Translations under genes and position numbers: made by a program
The notes under the pieces: generated by a model
The model's input: the letters and a program-made list of their open reading frames with translations, nothing else
Database searches by the model: none
Told to the model about the DNA's origin: nothing
Shown: piece by piece, positions 25,034 through 33,909 of the stretch
How positions within the stretch are numbered: the stretch's first letter is position 1
How the letters are laid out: each line of letters begins with the position of its first letter
Assembly (NCBI GenBank): GCA_009840165.1
Contig: VXOG01000108.1
Span: 1-63,361, forward strand
DNA: 63,361 nucleotides
Reading direction: 5' to 3'
Source: Chloroflexota bacterium
Lineage (GTDB): Bacteria; Chloroflexota; Dehalococcoidia; Lucifugimonadales; UBA3495

Positions 25034-25648
25034 ATGGATAAAGTTTTCATCTATTGGGACAACAGCAACATTTTCATCAGCGGGCAGTATGTGGCGGCAG
25101 AGGAAGAAGGCGAGACAGTGTACGGCAGGTTCCGCATTCACTTCGCCAATCTGCTTGCGTTGGCCCGGAACGACCGCGAAATCGAGAGAGCTGTTGCGGT
25201 AGGATCAGTGCCGCCTCCGCTGCGACAAGTGTGGAATCGCCTGGAAAACGAAGGAGTCACCGTACACTTGCAAGAGCGAGGAGCTTTGCAAGGCCGTGAG
25301 ATTGGCGTCGATCAGGAGTTGCAAGTACAGATGCTCCGCGATTCGTTGGATTACAACGGCGATCCCGGCATCGTGGTATTGCTGACTGGAGACGGCGCCG
25401 GATTTATGGATGGCGCTGGATTTCACGCCGACCTGGAACGGATGCACCGCCGAGGTTGGCGCATTGAAGTACTGTCGTGGCGCCACAGTTGCAACCGCCG
25501 AATGCGGGAATGGGCCGAGCAGAATGGTACGTTCATTGCGCTGGACGACTTCTATAACAGTGTGACTTTCCTGGAACCATCGGAGCCGGGCCTTCCCCCT
25601 GAGGCGCCACGCTATGCCGAGACGCTTGACCTCAGCAAGCATCCCTAG
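25034..25648 (+). CDS. NYN/PIN-like ribonuclease-domain protein
   Basis: A 204-residue protein. The start MDKVFIYWDNSNIF gives the acidic strand of the NYN fold (Asp9, Asn10, Asn12), Asp93 lies in GVDQELQVQML, and Asp120 in LLTGDGAGF. These match the LabA/MARF1-like NYN family, which are metal-dependent RNases of the PIN superfamily. It is a lone gene at the edge of an accessory stretch with HEPN and PIN genes. The RNA target is unknown. Confidence 0.83.
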   Translation: MDKVFIYWDNSNIFISGQYVAAEEEGETVYGRFRIHFANLLALARNDREIERAVAVGSVPPPLRQVWNRLENEGVTVHLQERGALQGREIGVDQELQVQMLRDSLDYNGDPGIVVLLTGDGAGFMDGAGFHADLERMHRRGWRIEVLSWRHSCNRRMREWAEQNGTFIALDDFYNSVTFLEPSEPGLPPEAPRYAETLDLSKHP

Positions 25649-25708
25649 CCTGCCTTTGCTTTGGCAGCGGGTGGATGATGGCGGAGAAGCCGGATCCACT
25701 CAGCGGCG

Positions 25709-26809
25709 TCAGCGGGACGGTTGGCGGGCGACGGCGACGATGTGGTACATGTGGCGGTAGAGCTGGAACGCGCCGGCCAGCATGGATTTCAGGTCGGTTT
25801 CGGCGTCGGGGCGCACGTGGCGGAAGATGTCGGTTTCGGTGTAATAGACGGATACGTCGGGACGCTGCTGCTGCAACGCCTGGACCAGGCGGCGGGACTC
25901 GCCCACAGGGATCAATGGGTCGCCCCGGTCGTGCATGACGCGCATGACGGTGTTAGCGCTCCACTGGGTGATGTGGTGGGATGGCGCTATGGAATCGACC
26001 TCGGCGCGGAAGGATTCGGGCAACTCGGCGTAGCGGGCGCGGGCTTCGGCGACGGACTCCGTTCCCTCCAGCAGGGCGCGGGCGGCGGGAGATTCGGACG
26101 CGGGCGTAAGCATATTGTCATACACCTGGCGGGTGAGGCGATCCACCTCCCAGGGAACGTCGCCGCCGTTGTCGATGGCGCGGCCGGCGGCGATCTGGAC
26201 CATCAGGTCGGCGGTGTCGTAATAGCCGCCGAAGGCATTGACGAAGGCGATACCGTCGGCGATACGCGGGTCGGCGGCGGCGACCAGGGCGAATGACGCG
26301 CCAACGGAGAAGCCGGCCAGGCCGACGCGGTCGGGATCTACAAATTCCTGCCGGCGCAGGTGGTCGAAGGCGGCCACGATGCTGGCGACTTCGCCGGCGT
26401 CAACCTGGGCCTGCTCGCCCATGGTGGGCGACCAGTAGTACATGACGGCAAAGCCGGCGCGGCCCAGGGCCCGGCCCAGGTTGACCACGTCGGGGTCGTC
26501 GGCGCCGGCGGCGTTGGCGCCCAGGAAAATCAGCAGCCCGGCGCGGCGTTTGCCGTCGGGGATGACGTAGATGTCGCCATTTCCCATGCTGCCGTCGTAG
26601 CGGGGGAACTCGGCGACGACATGCTCCGGTTCGCTGGCCAGCCAGGGTTGCGGCTTGACCGGCGAAGGCAGCACCTGCGCGGCGAAGGCGGCGGTGTGGA
26701 TGGCGGTGGTCAGGGGTCGAAAGAGCGCGAGAGCCGCCACGATCACCACCGCAACCACCAGGGCGAAGATGTACAGGCGATAGGAGAACCGTCCCAAAAA
26801 ACGCAGCAT
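25709..26809 (-). CDS. membrane-anchored alpha/beta hydrolase
   Basis: A 366-residue protein. One N-terminal membrane helix (about 12-30) precedes a dienelactone-hydrolase-like domain with nucleophile motif GFSVGAS (Ser168). A probable acid is in MHDRGDPLIP and the histidine in the IFRHVRPD segment near the C-terminus. The orientation of the helix suggests that the enzyme faces the outside. The gene has no obvious partner; the HEPN gene further along the same strand starts about 590 bases away. Confidence 0.78.
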   Translation of the reverse strand: MLRFLGRFSYRLYIFALVVAVVIVAALALFRPLTTAIHTAAFAAQVLPSPVKPQPWLASEPEHVVAEFPRYDGSMGNGDIYVIPDGKRRAGLLIFLGANAAGADDPDVVNLGRALGRAGFAVMYYWSPTMGEQAQVDAGEVASIVAAFDHLRRQEFVDPDRVGLAGFSVGASFALVAAADPRIADGIAFVNAFGGYYDTADLMVQIAAGRAIDNGGDVPWEVDRLTRQVYDNMLTPASESPAARALLEGTESVAEARARYAELPESFRAEVDSIAPSHHITQWSANTVMRVMHDRGDPLIPVGESRRLVQALQQQRPDVSVYYTETDIFRHVRPDAETDLKSMLAGAFQLYRHMYHIVAVARQPSR

Positions 26810-26886
26810 GGTGAGCAGATATTACCATCCAGCAGAGGGCGGACGGCAATGATGGTTGTAGAAACAACTTCTGCCGTTCCCGGCAT

Positions 26887-27399
26887 TCATGGGTGGCCGG
26901 AGAGGACGATATTGGTGATCGTTCGTTTGTCGGTTGGACTCATAGCGTCCAGGTTATTCAGGGCCGCTATTGCGCGGTTCAGCCAAAGACTGACTGATGC
27001 CAGGTTGAAAACGGCGTTTGGGTTGTAGTCGGCCGTTTCTCGCGCGGTTTTCAGGTTTATGAAGCGGATGCTAAACTCGCGACCGTTTCTGTCCAACGTG
27101 GATATATGCTGCCGGAGTTGGTACGCCGCGTAACCGTGACGCATCCTGCGATAGGCGTCGACCCAGTCCAACGCCATTGATGGGTTCGTCGGAGCGCCGA
27201 TGATGTTGTCGGCGTTATTTCGCGCCAGTGCGTGGAATACCGCGTAGTAGGCTGTGCTAACGGCGCGGTGGAAAGTCTCGCGCGACACGGGCGTACCATG
27301 GGCCGCCCGATTGAGTGTATCGCGTACCGAGTCAATCAGCGCCCAAGGATCCAGGGGCGTCGGTGGCTGAAAAGGAATGCCCGGTTGGGGCGCCGTCAC
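26887..27399 (-). CDS. HEPN-domain protein
   Basis: A 170-residue helical protein. The segment SRETFHRAVSTAYYAVFHAL is a clear match to the HEPN/UPF0332 helix pair, and the rest is predicted helical. HEPN proteins are commonly RNases or toxins held in check by a neighbouring small protein, usually a minimal nucleotidyltransferase. Here the upstream partner (27396-27683) is not a nucleotidyltransferase. The two genes overlap by four bases (ATGA), so they are translationally coupled. I cannot place an Rx4-6H motif with confidence. Confidence 0.75.
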   Translation of the reverse strand: MTAPQPGIPFQPPTPLDPWALIDSVRDTLNRAAHGTPVSRETFHRAVSTAYYAVFHALARNNADNIIGAPTNPSMALDWVDAYRRMRHGYAAYQLRQHISTLDRNGREFSIRFINLKTARETADYNPNAVFNLASVSLWLNRAIAALNNLDAMSPTDKRTITNIVLSGHP

Positions 27400-27683
27400 G
27401 TAACGTCGTCCTCCCGGTCGATATAGGCGACCGCGGGTACGTCGAAGATATGTTGGCCCATGAGCCTTTCGTGCAGTCCGAGTTCGAACTCCATGATGGC
27501 GTCCTCGTCGAGGGGCGGATGGCCCGGTTCAAAGTACACCGTCATGTAGTTCACATCACGCTTCTTTCGTCGCATGGAAGTGCTTTCGATGTGGCTTATG
27601 CGGAATCCCTCCCCGAGGTGTGCGGGAAGGTCCTTGCGGATTATCTCTTCCGTTACTTGGATGGCGCGGTTTGTTCTGTGCAT
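27396..27683 (-). CDS. unknown small protein, HEPN partner
   Basis: A 95-residue alpha/beta protein with a basic N-terminal helix (QVTEEIIRKDLPAHLGEGF), a strand-rich core (YMTVYFEPGHP) and an acidic C-terminal half. I recognise no family. Its stop overlaps the start of the HEPN gene. By position it is the candidate antitoxin or cofactor. Confidence 0.6.
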   Translation of the reverse strand: MHRTNRAIQVTEEIIRKDLPAHLGEGFRISHIESTSMRRKKRDVNYMTVYFEPGHPPLDEDAIMEFELGLHERLMGQHIFDVPAVAYIDREDDVT

Positions 27684-27850
27684 GTAACGCTCCGTTGCCG
27701 GCGGTCGGACGCGCCTTTGATACGATCAGCATATAAACCACCTGGACGTTGGTCAACGGGCGCCGCGCCGCTATGGGTCGGGGTCGGGTGCGACGGCGAA
27801 GGACGCCAGTTGCGCGGTATGGCCGCGATGATGGCGAATCGTCCGCGCAA

Positions 27851-28095
27851 CTACTCTACTGAAACGGCGGCCAGCGTGTCGCCGGAAATTACGGCGTGGG
27901 CGTAGGCGATGCCGGCGCGGAGGTCGTCCGGTCCAGGTCGGGGTAGTCGTCCAGGATGTCCTCCTGGGCGACGCCCTGCGCCAGCAGGCTCAGGCTCAGT
28001 TCCACCGATACGCGCATATTGCGGATGATGGGCTTGCCGCCGAATGCATCAGAGCGGGCGGTGATACGGGCGAGCAGCGCTTGATTGGCTGGCAT
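27851..28095 (-). pseudogene. DUF433 antitoxin-like gene, frameshifted
   Basis: The N-terminal 55 residues (LLARITARSDAFGGKPIIR, SLLAQGVAQEDILDDYPDL) are a standard DUF433 winged-helix antitoxin. The frame then reads DRTTSAPASPTPTP and stops at 27889. Shifting one base restores the family ending PDDLRAGIAYAHAVISGDT and runs to a stop at 27851. So one base is missing or extra near 27930-27945. The usual DUF5615 PIN-like toxin is not visible downstream. Confidence 0.75.
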
Positions 28096-28124
28096 AGTAT
28101 TTCTCCCGCGCCGGCGGGGGAACG

Positions 28125-28604
28125 TCAGAACATGGGGCGGGTTCCTTCGTAAAAGGGGCGGCGGATAGTTATAGTCGGGTTTTCTTGGTGGCCTTCAAAC
28201 CGCTCCAAGCCGTCAAGCCGCAGCAGGTCAGGGTCGGTCGTTTCCAGTACGGGTATTTGCCATTGCATGGCGGTAGCAAGGTGCTCGGCGTCAGGAGGCT
28301 TAAGTTTTGGCCCGGTTCGGTACTTTCTTATCAGCCGCCTGGCAATGGCCGCCACGTGCATATCAATCGCCACGGGGATGATGTAATTGCGGCTGAAAAA
28401 CTCGCTGATCTTCATTTCGGACTCTTCGTCGCTCAAGCCCTCCAGGTAAGCGACTTCGGTCATCGCCATCGTCGCAATGACTATCTCGACATCGCCACGC
28501 TCAGCACTGGCAATGATATTCTCACAAGCGTCCTTCAGGTCCTCCTGACCGGCAAGATAACCGATTATCACGTTTGAGTCCCACAACCGTCGCTGCGCCG
28601 ACAT
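28125..28604 (-). CDS. PIN-domain protein (VapC-like toxin candidate)
   Basis: A 159-residue PIN nuclease with all four acidic residues in order: Asp9 (LWDSNVIIGYL), Glu50 (MTEVAYLE), Asp105 (KPPDAEHLATA) and Asp124 (LETTDPDLL). PIN proteins are Mg-dependent RNases and usually act as toxins. It begins five bases after the 260-residue gene upstream, so they form a pair; that partner does not look like a normal short VapB antitoxin. Confidence 0.85.
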   Translation of the reverse strand: MSAQRRLWDSNVIIGYLAGQEDLKDACENIIASAERGDVEIVIATMAMTEVAYLEGLSDEESEMKISEFFSRNYIIPVAIDMHVAAIARRLIRKYRTGPKLKPPDAEHLATAMQWQIPVLETTDPDLLRLDGLERFEGHQENPTITIRRPFYEGTRPMF

Positions 28605-28609
28605 AGCTC

Positions 28610-29392
28610 TTATTCCCTCGTGCCGCGTACCTCAGCAAGCCATTCGGCGGCTCCGATTTCTCGCACACGCCGGTCGGGAATAGTGCCGAATCCCGCTTTT
28701 TCCAAGTATTGATCCGGCGTCGCCAACTGTTCGATTGCAACGACGTCGGTTACGGAGCGCGGCCGGCCGTTGGAAAAATAGTGAACGTCGCCGGTGACGG
28801 TAACCAGTTGCTGGAGAAGTTCTTTCACCCGGTCGGTTTCCTCACGTGGGAAACGACAACGCACTGGTGCACCACTTACCCGGTCCCAGATAGTAGCGGT
28901 CGGAGTCCGGTGAACGTTGATTGCGTCCAGCCGGCCTTGCAACGAGCCGAGGTTGTGGTAGCCGGAAGAGAGAACACGATCCGCTTTGTCGGCGATGTCA
29001 TCCTCTATCGTAGCCACTTTATTGTGGTCCACCAGCACCGACAGCGACCGGGCTCGGCTTTCGCCCCGAAACAGTCGGCTCATCTTCTTCAAGTTCTCCA
29101 ATGCCGGCTCGGTGAAGTACTGCGGCGGCTGGTCCGTTCCTTCCGTCACCAGACGTAGCCCATCGCCGACAATCGCCACGGCCTGCCGGTCATCGCGGCG
29201 CGGCGCCAGCGTCAGGGTTGGCGCGCTGGACTTGAGGCTATGGACTGCCCAACCCATCCGGCTGCCCTGCCGGTAGATGGCGTAGTCAACGTGACGCAGC
29301 AGCCGCTGGATGTCCTCCAGCGACTTGACCAGCAGGTCGAGTGAGGAACGCTCATCGACCGAGTGAATTATGAAGGTCAGGTGGTCCGGCAT
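28610..29392 (-). CDS. unknown protein, PIN partner
   Basis: A 260-residue protein that I do not recognise. It begins HLTFIIHSVDERSSLDLLVKSLEDIQRLLRHVDYAIY. A central basic region (RLFRGESRARSLSVLVDHNKVATI) and a C-terminal helical part with VTDVVAIEQLATPDQYLEKAGFG follow. It ends five bases before the PIN gene and is surely cotranscribed with it. It could be the antitoxin or the specificity partner. Confidence 0.65.
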   Translation of the reverse strand: MPDHLTFIIHSVDERSSLDLLVKSLEDIQRLLRHVDYAIYRQGSRMGWAVHSLKSSAPTLTLAPRRDDRQAVAIVGDGLRLVTEGTDQPPQYFTEPALENLKKMSRLFRGESRARSLSVLVDHNKVATIEDDIADKADRVLSSGYHNLGSLQGRLDAINVHRTPTATIWDRVSGAPVRCRFPREETDRVKELLQQLVTVTGDVHYFSNGRPRSVTDVVAIEQLATPDQYLEKAGFGTIPDRRVREIGAAEWLAEVRGTRE

Positions 29393-29518
29393 ACCAGCGA
29401 CCCCTTAGACATGAGCAGGAAGGACGATACCCTGCCAGATACAGGCCGGCGGCCCGCCGCGGGATTCTCGCGCAGTATGCGAATTATAACACCGCCACTC
29501 CCGCCTTAACGTGTCGGC

Positions 29519-32500
29519 TCACGCGCCGTTTCCCAACCCCAAAATCCCCGCCACCCGCCGCGCCGTCTCCGCAAACGCCTGCACCTCCTCCACCGTCAGC
29601 GCCCTCCCCAGCACCCGCATCTCCCGGTACGACAGCCACTTTTTGAGGACCTGGTAGCCGCCCAGCTGGTAGTTCCAGACACTCGCCGGCACGTTGCGCC
29701 AGTAGGCGCGGTCGTTGAGGTAGATGTCATAGGTGGTGTCGCCCAACGCGGCGATAGCGTCCCCCAGCGCCGCCCGTTCGTCGTCGGTGTAGTCCCGCTC
29801 AACCACCCGACCCTGGCCGGGCATCACGGCGTCGCCAGAACCGTGGTGTCCCCAGCCGGCTGTCACCGCGAAGTCGTCGCCGTCCATGTTGCCATCGTTG
29901 GTAGTGGATGGGACGGCGATGGCGGCCATGGCCGGCGTCAACGCGCCGTCCGTTACGCCGGCGACGGGAGTATCGGAATCCAGCAGCGCGGCCAACTGCC
30001 GGCCCCGGGCCGCCGAGGCGGCCAGTTCGTCCGCCGCGCCGTCTGCCGAGCCGTCCGGCCAGCCGGGCAGGGGGATGCGCGGCCACTCCATCCGCAAAGC
30101 CCCGGCGTTGGCGGCGCGGTATTGGGGATTGTGCAGCACGGCGATGACGTGGTGAAAGAGGTCGTCCACGCTCAAGCCCAGCCGGTCCAGGTAGTTTTGC
30201 GCGGCTGGCGAAAGGTTGGGGCTGCGCTGGGCGCCATCGCCGCCGAGTGTGAGGGAGTTGTCGCGCAGCCACATGGGGAACATGCTGGCGCCCCATTCAT
30301 TAAGGTGCAACGATGCCAGGTGCGTAGTGAACGCGGATTGAGATTCAGCAGAGTCCCTCCGCAGACGCGGAACTGCTGAAAGCCACAGATTCCCCTCTAA
30401 GACATGGGGCATATATTCGGCGCGCTTTTCGTCGAGCAGCTTGGTGCCGGCATCCCAATATAGCCAGCGGTTATCGAAGGGACGATAGGCGTATCGGACG
30501 AAGCCGGATTCGGCGGGTTCTGGACTCCCGCTTTCGCGGGAATGACGGGGGAGGTCGCGGGGATGATCGGGGAGGTTAACGGGACCGCCGCGTTGCAGCA
30601 GGGTGTTGCGGATGGCGTGGGCGTCGTAGCGGCGGGTGGATTTCATCACCGACGGGTAGCGGCGGGCGATTTCGTCGTGGCTGAGGTCAGGGTTGAAGTA
30701 GTCGGCGATGCGGCGTTGCAGGCGGTCAAGGTCAACGTCAACGAGGAAACCGTCACGGCTGGTCTTGACGCCGGGGAAGGACGTTGGGAACAGGTCGGGC
30801 AGCGAGGGCCAATGCTGCCAACCGTCGCTTACCGCCGCCGGCTTGAACGGCAGACCCAGCGCAACGTTGCGCGACAATGGCGTATAGCCGGAATCAAGGC
30901 TTGGCGCGTCCAGACTGTCCAGTAAAGCCCGACGCCTTTCGCCGGCCCTGGCCTGGTGAAAATCCCGGTACAGCAGGCGTTGGTTCGGCGGCTTGGCGTC
31001 GGGCATTTTGGACATCAGCGCAATGCTGACGCCTACGCGAATGCCCGGCGATTGGCCGGCCAGCGCGAATACGGTTTCGCTGGTTGCGCCATCGGGGGCG
31101 TACTCGGAGATGATACGGTCGCCATGCAGGTTGTCGATGCGGATCAGGTCGAAGGCGTCCAGGAAATGCTCGCGCATTCCGGTGAAGGAGAGGCCATCCA
31201 GCCACGAGTAGTTCGAAATGTAGCAAACCACGCCCCGGCCCGTCTTTTCGGCGATGCGGCGTTCCGCCATGCGGAAGAAGCGCACGTAGAGGTCGTTGAG
31301 GCCCTGCCCCTCGGGACGGCGCACCCGGCGGGTGGTTCGGTAGGCTTGGGACAGCTCGCGCTCCTCGTCCACAGCGACGCCGGCGAAACCGTTGTAGGGC
31401 GGGTTGCCGATGATGACCAGCACGGGGGTATCCTGCTTGACCCGTTCGGCGCGGTCTCGTTCCTCCTCCAGCTCCGGGAAGGGCAGGGGCTTCTGCACCG
31501 TCGGCTCCCATCCGGTCAGCGCGTTGGTGAGGAAGACGCCGGCCCGCTCGTCTGAACCTGAAATGGAGTTCGCGTCATCATCCGACAGCGGCGCGCCCAG
31601 TTCCTGCATGGCCAGGCCCACCTGCAAGTGGGCGACGACGTAGGGGGCGGGCATAATCTCAAAGCCGAACACTCGCTGCGTGGCGGCCTGCTTGACGCGG
31701 GCGCCGGCCAGCGCGCCCAGGCCCTTGCCCTCCAGGTTGGCGGCGATGCGGCGCAGGGTTTCGGCCAGGTACGCGCCGGTGCCGCAGCAGGGGTCCAGGA
31801 CATAGACGTTGTCGGCGACGAGGCCGTCGGCAATTCCGAGGTCGTCTTTCAGGGCGCGGTCAACGCGAGCGACCATGTACCGTACCACCTCGGAGGGGGT
31901 GTACCAGACGCCAAGCTGCTTGCGGAGTTCGGGGTCGAAAGCCTGCAAGAAGGGTTCGTAGAAGTAGGGCACGGCCTCGCCCTCGCGGAAGCGGGCGAAG
32001 AAGTCGGCGCGGTTGACCCGGTTGAGCGCAGCGGCGGCCCAGTCCAGCACCTCCACCAGCCCCAGGGGTTGCAGGCGTCCGGGGTCGGAAAGCTGCTGAA
32101 ACAGGGCACGGAGCACCGGGGCGCGCAGATGCCAGACGGCTTCGCGCCAGTTGAAAGGGCCGGCCGGCGCTGGCGTCTGCCGGGCCCACAAGGCCCACGC
32201 GGAGAAGACTCCGTAGAACAGGGTTTGCACCAGGGTGGAGCGGAAGAACGCCGCGCCCCGGTCGCCCTCAAAGCGCACGCCCAGGGATTCCTCCAGCGCG
32301 ACGCGCACGGCATCCAGGGAGGTAGTATCGCCGGCGCGTTCCACGCGGGCCAGGCCGTCCCTCGCGTATGACGCCAGCAGCCAGTCCAGGTCTTTCGGTT
32401 CCGCCAGCGACGCCGTGTTGGACAGGGCGCGGCAGAGGTATTCGCCCAGGCCGACGCCGATCGCGTTGGCGAAGGCGCGGGGATGCTCCAACCGTTCCGC

Positions 32501-32986
32501 AAAGTCCGCCGCCGAATCTGCCAGGCGGAAGGTTTCCAGACGGACGGGTTGGCCGTTGGCGTCCTCGCCCACCATCACGAAGTCGCGGGTGTTGGTGACC
32601 AACACCTGGCGGTAACGCTGCCAGTAGCGGCTGACCTGCTCGCCGTCGGCGGTGAGCCAGGCGTCGTCAGCGGCGGATTTGACCTCCACCACGCCACGCT
32701 CGGGGAGCTGGCTCCGGCGTTGGCGCTGCTGCTGGGATTGGCGTTGGCCGCGGCCGCGCTGGGTCTGGCGCGTCGTGTAGAGTCCGAAGTCGGGATGGCC
32801 GGCGCCCTGGTCGGCGAGTTCGGGCACGCAGAAGACCTTGGGGCGCAGGGTGTCGCCCACGGCGTTGAGCAGGTCGGTCAACGCGCCGTAGGCGGAGCGT
32901 TCGCCGGTTGCGCCGCCTGATGCCTGAATCCGGCGCAGTTCGGTGAAGTAGGCCGCGACGGCGGATGTTGGGTTGGTGGCCGGCAT
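29519..32986 (-). CDS. single-chain nuclease/N6-adenine DNA methyltransferase (R-M-like), copy 2
   Basis: A 1,155-residue protein with the same order as copy 1. PD-(D/E)XK nuclease signature HPDFGLY near 62 and VVEVKSA near 98 are separated by a Gln/Arg-rich low-complexity insert. SAM motif I DPCCGTGAYL is near 395 and catalytic NPPYN near 526. A YDPELR-like helix with LGVWYTPSEVVRYMV lies before motif I, and target recognition is presumably C-terminal. No helicase. GAGGA precedes the ATG. A family A palindromic repeat is inserted in frame at 30520-30547, encoding RHSRESGSPE around residue 815, in the linker before YRPFDNRWLYW. Confidence 0.88.
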   Translation of the reverse strand: MPATNPTSAVAAYFTELRRIQASGGATGERSAYGALTDLLNAVGDTLRPKVFCVPELADQGAGHPDFGLYTTRQTQRGRGQRQSQQQRQRRSQLPERGVVEVKSAADDAWLTADGEQVSRYWQRYRQVLVTNTRDFVMVGEDANGQPVRLETFRLADSAADFAERLEHPRAFANAIGVGLGEYLCRALSNTASLAEPKDLDWLLASYARDGLARVERAGDTTSLDAVRVALEESLGVRFEGDRGAAFFRSTLVQTLFYGVFSAWALWARQTPAPAGPFNWREAVWHLRAPVLRALFQQLSDPGRLQPLGLVEVLDWAAAALNRVNRADFFARFREGEAVPYFYEPFLQAFDPELRKQLGVWYTPSEVVRYMVARVDRALKDDLGIADGLVADNVYVLDPCCGTGAYLAETLRRIAANLEGKGLGALAGARVKQAATQRVFGFEIMPAPYVVAHLQVGLAMQELGAPLSDDDANSISGSDERAGVFLTNALTGWEPTVQKPLPFPELEEERDRAERVKQDTPVLVIIGNPPYNGFAGVAVDEERELSQAYRTTRRVRRPEGQGLNDLYVRFFRMAERRIAEKTGRGVVCYISNYSWLDGLSFTGMREHFLDAFDLIRIDNLHGDRIISEYAPDGATSETVFALAGQSPGIRVGVSIALMSKMPDAKPPNQRLLYRDFHQARAGERRRALLDSLDAPSLDSGYTPLSRNVALGLPFKPAAVSDGWQHWPSLPDLFPTSFPGVKTSRDGFLVDVDLDRLQRRIADYFNPDLSHDEIARRYPSVMKSTRRYDAHAIRNTLLQRGGPVNLPDHPRDLPRHSRESGSPEPAESGFVRYAYRPFDNRWLYWDAGTKLLDEKRAEYMPHVLEGNLWLSAVPRLRRDSAESQSAFTTHLASLHLNEWGASMFPMWLRDNSLTLGGDGAQRSPNLSPAAQNYLDRLGLSVDDLFHHVIAVLHNPQYRAANAGALRMEWPRIPLPGWPDGSADGAADELAASAARGRQLAALLDSDTPVAGVTDGALTPAMAAIAVPSTTNDGNMDGDDFAVTAGWGHHGSGDAVMPGQGRVVERDYTDDERAALGDAIAALGDTTYDIYLNDRAYWRNVPASVWNYQLGGYQVLKKWLSYREMRVLGRALTVEEVQAFAETARRVAGILGLGNGA
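30520..30547. repeat. palindromic repeat, family A, inside a coding sequence
   Basis: CTGGACTCCCGC...GCGGGAATGACG is a full family A unit in inverted orientation. It lies within R-M copy 2 and keeps the frame open, adding RHSRESGSPE to the protein. Copy 1 shows no such segment before its matching FRAFDRQW. Confidence 0.9.
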
Positions 32987-33057
32987 TGTGTCCTCGTTGG
33001 TTTGGCTCGTCGCCGTTCAGGGGGGATTATATTGCATGAGGCTATGAGCAAGGATGC

Positions 33058-33063
33058 TAGAAT
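33058..33063 (+). promoter_or_regulatory. possible extended -10 box
   Basis: TGCTAGAAT gives an extended -10 element 36 bases before the GTG start at 33100. TTGCAT upstream is 20 bases away, longer than ideal. Confidence 0.35.
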
Positions 33064-33099
33064 GGGGCATAAGCGCAATCCGGCTGGGGGGTTATCACC

Positions 33100-33480
33100 G
33101 TGAGCACATCGTCATCGCAATCAACGTCAGCGTCGTCACAGCGCGGCCGGCAGGTCGATGCCAAGCACGGCGCCACGGTGGACTTGGAGCCGGCCGACCG
33201 AGAGCGATTTGAAGCGCTAGCCGAGCGGTGGGAAGAAGAGACCTTCTTCCTGTCGAACTCAGAGCGTATAAATGCGCACCCTGCCCTCCGTGAAATCATC
33301 AGCATGGGGCAGCCCGTGGTACCACTGATTCTTGAGAGTATGCGTTCGCAAGAAGGCCACTGGTTCGAAGCACTGCAACAGATAACAGGAGCGGACCCGG
33401 TATCGCCAGCCGATTACGGCAACATTGCAGCGATGCAGAATTCCTGGCTGCAATGGGGCGAACGCAATGGTTACGCCTAG
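33100..33480 (+). CDS. unknown small protein, first of a two-gene unit
   Basis: A 126-residue protein starting with GTG after a GGGGGG tract. The first 35 residues are Ser/Gln-rich and likely disordered; the rest is helical (DRERFEALAERWEEETFFLSNSER; HPALREIISMGQPVVPLILESMR). The ending WLQWGERNGYA overlaps the next gene by 14 bases. I do not recognise a catalytic motif. Function unknown. Confidence 0.65.
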   Translation: MSTSSSQSTSASSQRGRQVDAKHGATVDLEPADRERFEALAERWEEETFFLSNSERINAHPALREIISMGQPVVPLILESMRSQEGHWFEALQQITGADPVSPADYGNIAAMQNSWLQWGERNGYA

Positions 33481-33906
33481 GTGGCTAACATGGCTTAACA
33501 TTTCATTCCCCCATCTACGCGACGAAGGATTCACCGTAGTGGACCCGCCATCGAATACGCACAACTGCATCGCGTACGCCGCATGGGACACGAACCAGTG
33601 GTGGGCCCATACACCCGACCGCTATTGGCCTCCACACGCCACGCGGTCGAACAGCATCGCAAGCCTGCGGCAAGCGTTCGCCGGGTTGGGATACGAGGAA
33701 TGTGAAGACGGCAGCGTCGAACCGGGCTACCACAAGATTGCCTTCAAGAGGACCAAGGCGCATGGGAGCACGCGAGCGTTCAAACGTCCAACGGAGTGTG
33801 GCGCAGCAAAATGGGCAGAGGGCCGTTAATCGAGCACCGCAGTGCCGAATCGCTCTCCGGCGGGCCGTATGGCGAAGTCCACTGCTTCATGCGGCGGCCG
33901 CTTTGA
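33467..33906 (+). pseudogene. unknown conserved protein (DUF7689-like), frameshifted
   Basis: The intact part (WLTWLNISFPHLRDEGF, NTHNCIAYAAWDTNQWW, YWPPHATRS) follows the pattern of a small protein family with an Asn-Cys and a His/Trp-rich pocket. The open frame goes wrong after about 33755-33761 and ends at 33829 as GAAKWAEGR. Shifting one base gives WEHASVQTSNGVWRSKMG, then IEHRSAESLSGGPYGEVHCF, and a stop at 33904-33906. This continues well past the false stop in coding-like sequence. One base is probably missing, by mutation or assembly error. The family name is from memory and uncertain. Confidence 0.65.
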
Positions 33907-33909
33907 GCG

